From contig JBBRPH010000012.1 in the NCBI GenBank assembly GCA_038228295.1, positions 1-64,000 on the forward strand: a stretch of DNA of 64,000 nt, given 5' to 3'. The translations under genes were made by a program, and so were the position numbers. Position 1 is the first letter of the stretch. Every line of letters begins with the position of its first letter. The notes beneath the pieces were generated by a model that saw only the letters and a list, made by a program, of their open reading frames with translations, did no database searches and was not told the DNA's origin. Of this stretch, positions 8,301 through 17,501 are shown piece after piece. This DNA is from JAICKM01 sp038228295 (GTDB lineage: Bacteria; Chloroflexota; Chloroflexia; QHBQ01; JAICKM01).

Positions 8301-10391
8301 TCAAGCGGGATCGGGCGCATCATGGGTGAGCAGGGCGGCGACGAGGGCGCGGAACTGGTCGAGTTGCGCCGCCGCGCCCAGGTTGATGCGATCAATATCG
8401 GTGTCGAATAGTTCGGTGAACAGGGCTTGCTTGGCATACAGCACCGTCAGCACACGCGCCTCAATGGTGTCGGCGGCGATGATGTTGATCACATTGACGG
8501 GGCGGGTCTGGCCCATACGGTGGGCACGGGCGATGCGCTGTTCCAGCCGCGCCGGGTTCCAGGGCAGGTCGAGGTTGATCACATAGTCGGCCGGCTGGAG
8601 ATTCAGCCCCAGGCCGCCCGCTTCGGTGGACAGGAACACCGGTAGGTCGGCCTCGGTGCGGAAGCGCTGTAGCACAGCTTCGCGAGCCGGGCCGCTGAGA
8701 CCGCCGTGCAGCCGCACACTAGCGATGCCCACACGGGTCAAGGCATCGGCGGCCAGCACGGTCATGCGCTCCCACTCGCTGAAGACGAGCAGCTTGTGCC
8801 CGGCGGCCACCAGATCGGGGACTAAGGCGGCCAACTCCTGCAACTTACTCGACGCACGCACTTCCGGCGCGACCAGTTGTGCGGCATCGGCTAGTTCGCG
8901 CAGATAGGTGATGCGCGCCAGCACCCGCCCGCGCGCCTCGGCATCCCAGCGGCTTTCGGTCAGCAGGGCCAAGAGTTCGCGCTCGGCAGGTCGGTAGAGG
9001 CGCGCCTGCTCGGTGCTCAAGTCCACTTGGTACAAGTTGTCAATGCGCGGCGGCAGTTCGGTCAGTACGTCGGCTTTGCGGCGGCGCAAGAAAATGGGGG
9101 CGAGGGTGTGGCGCACCTGGTCCAGGTTCTTGTAGCCGATGATCGCGCCGAAGCTGTCCTGCTCGGTGTGTTCGGCTAGGAACTGCCAGGCCGGCCCCAG
9201 CAGGCGGGGATCCAAAAACTCAACCACGCTATACAGTTCTTCGAGCCGGTTTTCCAGCGGCGTGCCGGTGAGGACGAAGGCGAAGGGTGCCGTCAGCTCT
9301 TTGATGCGTCGCGTGGTCTTGGCCTGCCAGTTTTTGATGCGTTGCGCCTCGTCCACGATGATCAGTTGCGGGTCCAGCGCGCTGATCTGCGCGGAGTCGC
9401 GCAGCACTAATTCGTAGTTGATGATCGTGAACGGGGTAGGTGTGGCGTATTGGCGGGCGCGACGCGCTTTGGCGCCGCCGACTACCGTGGCCGGCAGGCC
9501 GGAGAACCGCGCGATTTCGTGCGCCCACTGCCGCTTGACGCTGGCGGGCGTGATGATCAGCACGCGCTGCACCCGCCCGTCGGCCATCAGCAGGTGCGCC
9601 GCACCTAATGCCTGCACGGTCTTGCCGAGGCCCATGTCGTCGGCCAGCAGTGCCCGCTCGGTGAAAGCGAGGAACAGTACACCCAGCAGTTGGAACGGGT
9701 AGAGCGGCACACGCAAGAGATCGATCCGCCGCGTGCCCGCCTGCACCGCCGTCAGCAATTCGGCGCGTGCCTCCTGCCGTTCCTGGCGGCGGCCCACCTC
9801 GGCCAGGTGCGTCCACACGTCGGGGTCCAGGTCCACCGTGCCGCCGTAATCCGCCACTTCATCCAGGAACGCTTGGAGCCGGAAGGTGAAGGTGCTGGGG
9901 TCGTGGTTGATCTCGTCGAGGTGCGGCGCGAGATAGTAGTTGACCAGGCGCAGCAATCCCAGATCCAAGCTCGCATCATAGTCGGGCGCGAGCTGCCAGG
10001 CACCCGCCGCATAGCGCAGCCCAATGCGGACGTGCAGTCGCCGCCGGCCCACGAGTTCGCCTTGTACCGCCCGCAGGCGCTTGCGATTTGGTCCGCGCTG
10101 TAGTTCCAGCAACACCGCCTCGATATGCTTACAGGTGCCGAGGTTGTTGCCCTCATAGTCGGGGCAGGCGCAGCGGTTGAGGAAGCGGTCGGGGTCGCGG
10201 ATCTCCACTGTGTAGGCGATGCCGCTGTCGCCCGTCACAGTGTAGAAACCCAACACCTCGTCGGGCCGTTCGGCTTCAATCGTAAACGACTCCGTCGCCG
10301 CACGCTCGCGCCGCCGCTCCAGCGCCAACTGCCGCGCTGGGTCGCCGCCGCTCGCTTTGGGTACACGCCCATAGGCGCGCCTAGCGTCCAT
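8301..10391 (-). CDS. SNF2-family helicase with N-terminal SWIM zinc finger
   Basis: 696 residues. A SWIM finger (C74, C76, C87, H89 in CACPDYE...GTCKHIE) precedes an SNF2 ATPase with motif I DDMGLGKT, motif II VDEAQ, motif III LTGTPLENRLEELY, and helicase-C motifs LVFSEWERMT, STEAGGLGLNLQPA and RIARAHRMGQ. SWIM-SNF2 proteins are DNA-dependent translocases of the RapA/HepA side of the superfamily. In bacteria they are thought to remodel nucleoprotein complexes, possibly stalled transcription or repair intermediates. It stands alone between divergent neighbours. All helicase motifs appear intact. Confidence 0.92.
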   Translation of the reverse strand: MDARRAYGRVPKASGGDPARQLALERRRERAATESFTIEAERPDEVLGFYTVTGDSGIAYTVEIRDPDRFLNRCACPDYEGNNLGTCKHIEAVLLELQRGPNRKRLRAVQGELVGRRRLHVRIGLRYAAGAWQLAPDYDASLDLGLLRLVNYYLAPHLDEINHDPSTFTFRLQAFLDEVADYGGTVDLDPDVWTHLAEVGRRQERQEARAELLTAVQAGTRRIDLLRVPLYPFQLLGVLFLAFTERALLADDMGLGKTVQALGAAHLLMADGRVQRVLIITPASVKRQWAHEIARFSGLPATVVGGAKARRARQYATPTPFTIINYELVLRDSAQISALDPQLIIVDEAQRIKNWQAKTTRRIKELTAPFAFVLTGTPLENRLEELYSVVEFLDPRLLGPAWQFLAEHTEQDSFGAIIGYKNLDQVRHTLAPIFLRRRKADVLTELPPRIDNLYQVDLSTEQARLYRPAERELLALLTESRWDAEARGRVLARITYLRELADAAQLVAPEVRASSKLQELAALVPDLVAAGHKLLVFSEWERMTVLAADALTRVGIASVRLHGGLSGPAREAVLQRFRTEADLPVFLSTEAGGLGLNLQPADYVINLDLPWNPARLEQRIARAHRMGQTRPVNVINIIAADTIEARVLTVLYAKQALFTELFDTDIDRINLGAAAQLDQFRALVAALLTHDAPDPA

Positions 10392-10661
10392 CGGGCACTC
10401 GGCGCGGTGGAGCGGCTATGCTGAGTTGGCAGGTGGGGTGCATGGCGTGGCCTCTATCGGGTCTATACGGGTTGCGTAGCTTAAAACGGCTAATGCGGCG
10501 GTGGGTTATCTTGATTCTCCGCTAGGCGGCGCTGGGTCCCGCGCCCACCGCCTCAGCTTGCTGCCGGGCTGAGCGGCGCGAGAGAATCGCCAAATGTGGT
10601 ACACTTAACCGATCCATCTGATAGTTAGCGGCCATCTGTGTTCAATTAGAGAGGAACTCCT

Positions 10662-12842
10662 ATGTTGTTGCGCGTGCGTGCTTTTGTATTGCTGGTCGGG
10701 CCGGCGTTGCTGGGCTTGATTGTGCTGCCGCAGGGCAGCCGGGCAGGCTTCCCCGCGCCGCTCCCGGCGCATAGCAGCGTCCACAACCATCGCCGGCCGG
10801 CACCACTGGATGGGGTCGCGCCGGCCCTAGCCGCTGTGGGGGCGCCTACTGTCTGCGGCGTGACCGGCGGCCTCTGGACCGACCGCGCTGCTACGCCGGC
10901 ACCGATAGACGGGACGGCACTGGTCGCGCTGGGCGGCTCTGTGTACAGTTTTGGTGGCTTCGACGGTACGGGCAATGTGACCAGCGTCTATCGTTATGAT
11001 CCGCCGGCGAATAGCTGGACGGCCCGCGCCCCCTTACCCGCGCCGCGCGCCGGCCTGAGCGCCGTCACCGACGGCACCGCGATCTATCTGCTCAACGGCT
11101 ACGGTGCGACAGTCGGTGGGTCGGTCGCCGGTTTGTGGCGCTACGATCCAGGCACCGATAGCTACGACACGAATCTGGCCGCCCCCACCCTAGATACCGG
11201 CGATCAGGGCGCCGCTTATTTGGGTGGCCGGCTCTACCGTATCGGTGGTTACTCCGCAAGTTTGGCGACCGACACACCCACCGTCGAAGTATATACTATT
11301 GGCAGCAATAGCTGGACCACTACTACAACTTACCCTTTTCCCATAGACGGCCTGGCGACGGTAGTGCTGAACGGGGCGATCTACACGGCGGGCGGCTATA
11401 ATGCCGGCACCGGCGCGGCGAGCGACAAGACCTACCGCTACCTGCCCGCCGCGCCTGGATGGGACGATGCGGCAATAGCCGACCTACCGGCGGTGCGGGT
11501 CTATGCCGCTGCCGGTGTGCTGGCCGGGCAGGTGGTACTGGCTGCGGGCGGCGACCTGGCGACTGTGTATAGCAGCGCGACGGCCTGGGATCCTACGGCC
11601 AATGCGTGGGCCGCGTTGCCGCCACTAACCCACGGGCGCGATCTGACGGCCGGTGCGGTAGTCGGCTCGGCGTTCTATGTAGTCGGTGGCGACGACAGTT
11701 CGCAGCAACCCACCAACTTCCACGAGCGCTATAGCATCACGCCTTGTGCGACGGCGACAGTCACGGCGACTCCCGCTGTGACGGCCACGCCTACTGCAAC
11801 CGGTACGCCCACCGTGAACGGCACCGCGACAGCGACGATCACGGCGACAGCCACCGCCAGTCGCACACCTAGTCCCACGGCCACGCCCAGCGCGACCGCG
11901 ACCGCCATCCCCGATGTAACGGCAAGCGTGACCGCCAGCCTGACGGCTACGCCCAGTTTGACACCCAGCCTGACGGCGACGATCACGCCCAGCCTGAGTG
12001 CAACGCCTAGCCGTACCGCGAGTGCTGCTACCCCTACCCTGACGATAACAACCGGCTTTACGCCCACCGCCACGGCGACGGCTACTATCCCGGCGACCGG
12101 CACCGCTACGCGCACCGCCGGTCCGCTGCCCACCGCCACGGCTAACAATAACACGCCTACCGGCACCGCCACGGGCACCGCCACTATCACGCCGGCTCCC
12201 AGCGCCACGGCCGGCATCTGCACGATCCGCTTCAACGATGTGCCTTACAACGACCCGACGATCTATTACTCCGTGCCGGTCTATTACCTAGCCTGTCGGG
12301 GTATCATCTCCGGCTATAACGACGGCAACTTCCGGCCTTATAACACCACTACGCGCGCTCAGACCGCCAAAATCGTGGCCGGCGGCTTCGGTGTGCCGGC
12401 CTATACCCCGCCGGGCGGCTACACCTTTGCCGATGTACTCCCCGGCAGCACCTTCTATAGTTATGTGGAAGCGGTAGCCCACGCAGGGATCGTCAGCGGC
12501 TACACCTGTGGCGGCACGAACCCGGCGGGTGGCGCCGAGCCGTGCGACAATCAGCAGCGGCCTTACTTCCGACCCAGCAATCTGGTCACGCGCGGCCAAA
12601 TCGCCAAGTTGATCGCGCTGGCTGCCGTCTGGCCCCTGCTCACCCCACCCATGCCGACTTTCAGCGACGTGCCGCCCGGCTCTATCTTCTTCACCGTTAT
12701 CCAGACCGCCGTCTGTCATGGCGCAATAAGCGGCTACGACGACCATACTTTCCGACCTGCCAACAATGCCACGCGGGGCCAAATTGCCAAAATCGCCTAC
12801 TTGGCCCTCAATGATAGTAGCGGTTGCCGAACGGTACGCTAA
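10662..12842 (+). CDS. Secreted Kelch beta-propeller protein with three SLH domains
   Basis: 726 residues, start supported by gagaggaactcct. Layout: signal peptide (about 1-30); five or six Kelch repeats (about 70-345; for example LGGSVYSFGGFDGTGNVTSV, LYRIGGYS, FYVVGGDDSS); a Thr/Ala/Pro linker (about 350-520) built from TATPTAT-like units; and three S-layer homology domains (about 522-726) with RFNDVP, FADVLPG, FSDVPPG and repeated ISGY...FRP. SLH domains tether proteins to cell-wall polymers, so this is probably a surface-displayed propeller for carbohydrate or protein binding. A TACACT -10-like hexamer lies at 10600-10605. The gene ends before a strong palindromic terminator. Confidence 0.92.
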   Translation: MLLRVRAFVLLVGPALLGLIVLPQGSRAGFPAPLPAHSSVHNHRRPAPLDGVAPALAAVGAPTVCGVTGGLWTDRAATPAPIDGTALVALGGSVYSFGGFDGTGNVTSVYRYDPPANSWTARAPLPAPRAGLSAVTDGTAIYLLNGYGATVGGSVAGLWRYDPGTDSYDTNLAAPTLDTGDQGAAYLGGRLYRIGGYSASLATDTPTVEVYTIGSNSWTTTTTYPFPIDGLATVVLNGAIYTAGGYNAGTGAASDKTYRYLPAAPGWDDAAIADLPAVRVYAAAGVLAGQVVLAAGGDLATVYSSATAWDPTANAWAALPPLTHGRDLTAGAVVGSAFYVVGGDDSSQQPTNFHERYSITPCATATVTATPAVTATPTATGTPTVNGTATATITATATASRTPSPTATPSATATAIPDVTASVTASLTATPSLTPSLTATITPSLSATPSRTASAATPTLTITTGFTPTATATATIPATGTATRTAGPLPTATANNNTPTGTATGTATITPAPSATAGICTIRFNDVPYNDPTIYYSVPVYYLACRGIISGYNDGNFRPYNTTTRAQTAKIVAGGFGVPAYTPPGGYTFADVLPGSTFYSYVEAVAHAGIVSGYTCGGTNPAGGAEPCDNQQRPYFRPSNLVTRGQIAKLIALAAVWPLLTPPMPTFSDVPPGSIFFTVIQTAVCHGAISGYDDHTFRPANNATRGQIAKIAYLALNDSSGCRTVR

Positions 12843-12903
12843 CGCTCTGCTCTCACTCCCCCTTTAGAAGCAAATAGCGTGAGAACGGTTAGCCGGCGAA
12901 AGA

Positions 12904-12939
12904 GCAAGGGTCGCCTCTCTTAAGAGAGGCGACCCTTGC
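12904..12939. terminator. Perfect 36-bp palindrome, probable bidirectional terminator
   Basis: gcaagggtcgcctctctt is followed directly by its exact reverse complement, between the convergent Kelch/SLH gene and the 76-residue ORF. The stem is very stable but there is no clean U-tract on either side, so termination may depend on the hairpin alone. Confidence 0.7.
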
Positions 12940-12967
12940 CGTTGATAACGTATGTTTCGGCTGACGA

Positions 12968-13198
12968 CTAGCTTTCCAGCCGGCCCTGCTCGTACAGCCA
13001 ACGCGCGAAGCGTAGGCGCTTGTAGTCGCCCGTCCACTCGTTGAGCACGCCCTCTTGCGCCCGGCTACGGGTCGCTTGCAGGCGGGCCACTTCCGCCGCG
13101 CTGAAGCCGGCGGCGGTTAAAGCCGCCAAGCTGTCCTCGGTCTGATTGACGACCTCACCGGTCGGTTGATCGATTTGGGTGTCCGATAAATCCGCCAT
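12968..13198 (-). CDS. Small acidic hypothetical protein
   Basis: 76 residues starting at ATG 13198, chosen over an upstream start because gggaaaggatg precedes it. The sequence has a Gln/Thr-rich start, then AALTAAGFSAAEVARLQATR and a charged, aromatic tail (DYKRLRFARWLYEQGRL). It is probably helical and cytosolic. No family is recognised and there is no partner in the same direction. Confidence 0.55.
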   Translation of the reverse strand: MADLSDTQIDQPTGEVVNQTEDSLAALTAAGFSAAEVARLQATRSRAQEGVLNEWTGDYKRLRFARWLYEQGRLES

Positions 13199-13600
13199 TG
13201 CCGCCCATCCTTTCCCCTGTGGGAGCCATCCTAGCGGCAGCGCCACCACGGCTACGCTGTCGTTACGATGATTATAGCCCGCCGGTTGCCCTTTGCAAAT
13301 AGCCGGTAAGTCCCATCTTGGTTGGTACCTATCCGGCACACCCGGTGTGCTTGCTCTGCGCTGTTACTACTTTCCTCAACTTATTAACGCAGCAGGGGCG
13401 ACAAAGGTTCCATTCTGTGGCGGTCGGCAATGCAGGCTGCGTCTTTGCCGTCCCTGACGCGGGTGCTGCTACGCAGAGTTGGTTGCTCTTCACAAGGCAG
13501 AAACTGTGCCGGCTCTGCCGGGCGTAAATCTACTTGTGGCCGGCACGCAGTGTTGTAGTAGTACTTTTGGTCTATATTCGAGCGTATCCGGCCCTTTGTG

Positions 13601-13629
13601 TTGCAACTTGCCGGGCGCAATGCTATAAT
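13601..13629 (+). promoter_or_regulatory. Sigma-70 type promoter of the tad operon
   Basis: TTGCAA (13601-13606), a 17-base spacer and TATAAT (13624-13629) form a near-consensus promoter 87 bases before the cpaB ATG. The rest of the 518-base gap (13199-13716) shows no gene; the short frames in it are not protein-like. Confidence 0.75.
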
Positions 13630-13716
13630 GACCCAAACACTGTTGCTGATGGGAACAGAGTGACGGTCATGCTTGCTCGCCCTACGGCGGGGCAACCTGA
13701 AACGGGGAGGAACCGG

Positions 13717-14628
13717 ATGAGGCGAAGTGGTGGCGGACGCACCATGTTGTTATTGGGCGCAGTGCTGTCGTTGTTGGCGTTTGTGGTGCTGTATTTGGCT
13801 TTTCAGGGTGGCTCAAAGCCGCCGGCTATTGCGGCCATACCGACCGAGGTGCCGAAGCAGCAGGTCGTCACCGTGGCGCGCGATGTGAAGGGCTTTACCA
13901 TCGTGAAGCCGGAAGACGTGACGGTGAGTAACTTGGAAGTCAGTCAGGTGATCTCGCCGAGTACCACGATTCCGCAGCAGATCATCGGCAAAATGTTGAC
14001 GCGCGACTATGCTCAGGGGCAGCAGGTCAACCTGGATGACGTATCGGATCCCGGCGTATCGCAGGTGCTGACCAAAGGGCAGCGCGGCTTTGTGCTGCCG
14101 ATCCATGAAGTAGATAACTTCGGCGGTCAGTTGGTAGACGGCGATGTAGTGGATGTACTGTGGACGCGCGAGTTCGAGATCATCAGCACGATTCTGGGGC
14201 CGGACGGCAAGCCGCAACAATTGACGCGCAAGTTTCCCACCACGAAAAAGATCCTCGATAATATCAAAGTCGTGCGGGTGATCCATTTGGCGGCCGGAGG
14301 CACCACGAAGAAGAGCGCGAACTCGACGGTGGATACCTCGGCTCAGCAAACTACAAGCAGCAGCGACGCGGCGGCGAAGCAAGCAGCGGCGGTCCAGGCC
14401 GCACAAGGCTTGTATGCTACTACCCCTGAAACGCCGTTCTCGGCGGCGCTGATTTTGGGCATCACCGACCAGCAGGCCGAAGTGATCAAATATGCGCGCG
14501 AAACCGGGGCCGTGAATCTGACCTTGCGTGCGAAGGGCGATGCCGACACAGAGCGCACGACAGGGATCACGGACAAAATCATGACCGAGGATTACGGGGT
14601 GGTGCTGCCCGAAATCATCTTTAAGTAG
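13717..14628 (+). CDS. cpaB: Flp pilus assembly protein CpaB (SAF/RcpC family)
   Basis: 303 residues from ATG 13717, picked because ggggagg sits 6 bases upstream. An N-terminal membrane anchor (MLLLGAVLSLLAFVVLYLAF) is followed by a SAF domain (VVTVARDVKGFTIVKPEDV) and a RcpC-type domain (GFVLPIHEVDNFGGQLVDGDVVDVLWT). A Ser/Ala linker precedes the last segment (AALILGITDQQAEVIKYARETG), which is typical of CpaB. In Gram-negative tad systems CpaB works with the outer-membrane secretin; no secretin gene follows here. It is first gene of the tad operon. Confidence 0.9.
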   Translation: MRRSGGGRTMLLLGAVLSLLAFVVLYLAFQGGSKPPAIAAIPTEVPKQQVVTVARDVKGFTIVKPEDVTVSNLEVSQVISPSTTIPQQIIGKMLTRDYAQGQQVNLDDVSDPGVSQVLTKGQRGFVLPIHEVDNFGGQLVDGDVVDVLWTREFEIISTILGPDGKPQQLTRKFPTTKKILDNIKVVRVIHLAAGGTTKKSANSTVDTSAQQTTSSSDAAAKQAAAVQAAQGLYATTPETPFSAALILGITDQQAEVIKYARETGAVNLTLRAKGDADTERTTGITDKIMTEDYGVVLPEIIFK

Positions 14629-14668
14629 CGGGGGCGGCCTTGCCCCGCCCGCCGGAGGGGGAACCCGA

Positions 14669-15949
14669 ATGTCGAGCGAACCAAAAATTCGTCTGGTGAT
14701 CGTGGACGACAACGTAGATGCCCGTGACCAGATGAGTAAGCTCGTCATGTTTGAGCGCGATATTGAGGTGATCGGCACCGCCGGCAGCGGCACCGAAGCG
14801 CTTGAAGTGGCACGCCGCCTGCAACCCGATGTCATGTTGATGGACATCAATATGCCCGATATGGACGGTATCCGGGCGACCGAACTGATCACCTCCGAGC
14901 TACCGAATACGTCGGTCATCATGATGTCGGTACAAGGTGAGCAGGATTACCTACGCCGCTCCATGTTGGCCGGTGCGCGCCAGTTCCTGGTCAAGCCTTT
15001 CAGCACCGATGAATTAGTGGATAGCATCCGCCAAGTCTTCCGACTCGACTCCAGCAAGCGGCGCAACTTCCAGATCACACAGGCGGGCGCGGCGGCAATC
15101 AAAGCGGAAGAAGGCGCAGAGCTGGGCCGCGTGTTCACGGTGTTTAGCCCCAAAGGCGGCGTGGGCCGCACGACCATTGCCACCAATCTAGCGGTCGCGC
15201 TCAAGCAGATGACCAATAAAAAAGTGGCCCTCGTAGACGGTAGCTTGTTTTTCGGCGATGTGGGCGTGCTGCTCAATCTGTCGAACCCCAAGACGATCCT
15301 TGAACTCGTATCGCGTATTAACGAACTGGACGATGCGTTGCTACGTGATGTGCTCGTACCCCATTCGTCAGGCATCAAAGTGCTGCTTGCGCCGTTGCTG
15401 CCGCAAGACGGTGAAAGTGTGCAAGCGGTCCATATCACCCGCATCCTCCAGGAGCTGCGTCGCGCCTTCGATTACGTGATTATTGACACCTGGCCGTCCT
15501 TTGCCGAGCAAGTGCTGGCAATGACCGATATGGCCGACCGCATTTTGCTGATAATGACGCTAGAACTACCGACCATTAAAAATACGCGCAGTTTTCTCGA
15601 TATTTGCGAAAAGCTGGGCTACCCGCCTGATAAAGTGCTGCTGGTGATCAACCGCGCCGACAGCAAACTGGGGATTCGGACGGAGAGCGTGGAAGATACA
15701 CTGCGGAAAAAGATCACCGCCAATATTTGCAGCGATGGCCGCTCGGTGACAACTGCGATCAACCAGGGTGTACCACTGGTGATCAGTGGTCGTGATACGC
15801 AGTTTGCCAAAGATATTATGGCGCTGGCAAAGATCGTCGCCACCACCGAGGCGGTAGTACCCGTCGAACCTACCGGCGCCCCCGGCGATGGGAAAAAGGG
15901 CGAGCAGGCACCGAGCCTGCTATCGCGATTCTTGCCGGCGCGGCGCTAA
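14669..15949 (+). CDS. cpaE: CpaE-like protein: receiver domain fused to ParA/MinD-type ATPase
   Basis: 426 residues. Residues 7-125 are an apparently complete receiver domain (VDDNVDARD, LMDINMPDMDG with D59, MMSVQG, VKPFSTDEL). Residues 150-400 are a MinD/ParA ATPase with deviant Walker A SPKGGVGRTT, VDGSLFFGDVG and IIDTWPSF. CpaE/TadZ positions the tad machine at its cellular site. In most proteobacterial TadZ proteins the receiver part is atypical, whereas here it keeps the phosphorylatable Asp and the Lys, suggesting real phospho-control of pilus localisation. It sits between cpaB and cpaF. Confidence 0.88.
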   Translation: MSSEPKIRLVIVDDNVDARDQMSKLVMFERDIEVIGTAGSGTEALEVARRLQPDVMLMDINMPDMDGIRATELITSELPNTSVIMMSVQGEQDYLRRSMLAGARQFLVKPFSTDELVDSIRQVFRLDSSKRRNFQITQAGAAAIKAEEGAELGRVFTVFSPKGGVGRTTIATNLAVALKQMTNKKVALVDGSLFFGDVGVLLNLSNPKTILELVSRINELDDALLRDVLVPHSSGIKVLLAPLLPQDGESVQAVHITRILQELRRAFDYVIIDTWPSFAEQVLAMTDMADRILLIMTLELPTIKNTRSFLDICEKLGYPPDKVLLVINRADSKLGIRTESVEDTLRKKITANICSDGRSVTTAINQGVPLVISGRDTQFAKDIMALAKIVATTEAVVPVEPTGAPGDGKKGEQAPSLLSRFLPARR

Positions 15950-15993
15950 TCGGCCGGCCCGTTGTCGGGGTGTAGCCCCCGAAAGGAGCTTCT

Positions 15994-17478
15994 ATGTCCC
16001 TCTTGAAACGTATTGGTGGCGGCGATGGCCTGGGTGGTCCGCCGTCGCCTGCTCCTGCCGGCGGTTCGCCGCCGCCGCAATCCACCAGCAACCTGACCGG
16101 ACGCATTCCCGGCCCGCCGGGCGGGGGGCAGCAGCCGGCGCGGGTAGCTTCGTCAACATCGGGCGCCGGCGAAGACTTGGTGCGGCGCGCGCCCGTCAAG
16201 CCGCCGGCCGGCGATAGCTACATGGATCTTAAAACTAAGGTGCAGGCGCAATTAATTGCGGAACTTGATCCCAAGTTGGACCTGAATAAGACTGACGAGG
16301 TGCGTCGTCAGGTGGAGGATATTTTCAACTCCATCCTCGAAACACAGAACATTCCCCTGAGCCGAGTGGAGCGGGCCCGCCTGTTTGAGTCGGTGGCCGC
16401 CGAAATCCTCGGTCTCGGCCCCATTCAGCCGTTGATGGACGACCCGGAAGTTAGTGAAGTGATGGTTAACGGGCCAAAGATGGTCTATGTGGAGCGGCGC
16501 GGCAAACTCGAACTCACCAATATCCATTTTCAGGACGACAGTCATGTCATGCGGATCATTGAGCGTATCGTGTCGCCGCTAGGCCGCCGCATTGACGAGT
16601 CTTCGCCGATGGTAGACGCACGTACCAAAGGCGGCTCCCGCGTCAACGCCATCATCCCCCCACTCTGCTTGAACGGCCCCACCATCACCATCCGTAAATT
16701 CGCCAAAGACCCGATCAAAATCGAGGATTATATTCGCTTCGGTACGATCACGCCCGAAATGGCGACATTCATGAAGGCGTGCGTGCAGGTGCGACTCAAT
16801 ATCGTCGTGTCGGGCGGCACCGGGTCGGGTAAAACCACCTGTCTCAATATTTTGAGCGACTTTATCCCGCCCGACGAGCGCATCCTGACCATTGAAAACG
16901 CCGCTGAATTGCAGTTGCGGCAGGAACACGTTGTCACGCTGGAGTCGCGCCCACCCAACATTGAAGGCACCGGCGAAATCACGATCAACGACTTGGTGAT
17001 CAACGCCTTACGTATGCGCCCGGAACGTATCGTCGTCGGCGAATGCCGCGGCAAAGAAGCACTCGCCATGTTGCAAGCCATGAACACCGGTCATGACGGC
17101 TCAATGACCACGCTGCACGCTAATACCCCGCGCGACGCTATTGCCCGCCTAGAAACGATGGTGATGATGGCCGGCTATGACCTGCCGGTGAAGGCCATCC
17201 GCGAACAGGTGGCCGCCGCGATCCAGGTGATCGTGCAGTTAGAGCGTATGAAAGACGGCACCCGCAAAATCGTCAGCGTAACCGAAGTACAGGGTATGGA
17301 AGGCGATGTAGTGGTCTTGCAAGAAGTATTTAAGTTTGAGCAGACCGGGACGGAAAACGGCAAAATCATCGGGCGGTTGAAAGCGACCGGCATCCGGCCC
17401 AAGTTCGTGGAGCGCTTTGAACTGGCTGGGATCTATCTGCCGCCGAACGTATTTGGTGTGTCGGATCGCTTCTTCTAA
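15994..17478 (+). CDS. cpaF: Tad secretion ATPase CpaF/TadA
   Basis: 494 residues. A Pro/Gly-rich disordered N-terminus (1-70) precedes the NTD (LIAELDPKLDLNKTDEVRRQ...IFNSIL) and the type II/IV secretion ATPase with Walker A SGGTGSGKTT, an Asp-box-like TIENAAELQL, Walker B RIVVGECRG and a His box (DGSMTTLHANTPRDAIARLE). As the hexameric motor of Flp pilus assembly it should sit at the inner face of the membrane. Start at 15994 follows gaaaggagc. It is downstream of cpaE by 44 bases. Confidence 0.94.
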   Translation: MSLLKRIGGGDGLGGPPSPAPAGGSPPPQSTSNLTGRIPGPPGGGQQPARVASSTSGAGEDLVRRAPVKPPAGDSYMDLKTKVQAQLIAELDPKLDLNKTDEVRRQVEDIFNSILETQNIPLSRVERARLFESVAAEILGLGPIQPLMDDPEVSEVMVNGPKMVYVERRGKLELTNIHFQDDSHVMRIIERIVSPLGRRIDESSPMVDARTKGGSRVNAIIPPLCLNGPTITIRKFAKDPIKIEDYIRFGTITPEMATFMKACVQVRLNIVVSGGTGSGKTTCLNILSDFIPPDERILTIENAAELQLRQEHVVTLESRPPNIEGTGEITINDLVINALRMRPERIVVGECRGKEALAMLQAMNTGHDGSMTTLHANTPRDAIARLETMVMMAGYDLPVKAIREQVAAAIQVIVQLERMKDGTRKIVSVTEVQGMEGDVVVLQEVFKFEQTGTENGKIIGRLKATGIRPKFVERFELAGIYLPPNVFGVSDRFF

Positions 17479-17501
17479 ACCGGCGGGGAAAGGGTAGACT
17501 A

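Noticed and set aside
9229..9816. 195-codon frame overlapping the SNF2 helicase gene
   Set aside because: It is a same-strand off-frame reading of the helicase coding region, with no similarity of its own.
11729..12235. 168-codon antisense ORF rich in Val and Ala opposite the SLH-protein linker
   Set aside because: It is the complement of a Thr/Ala/Pro repeat region, which naturally gives Val/Ala-rich readings on the other strand.
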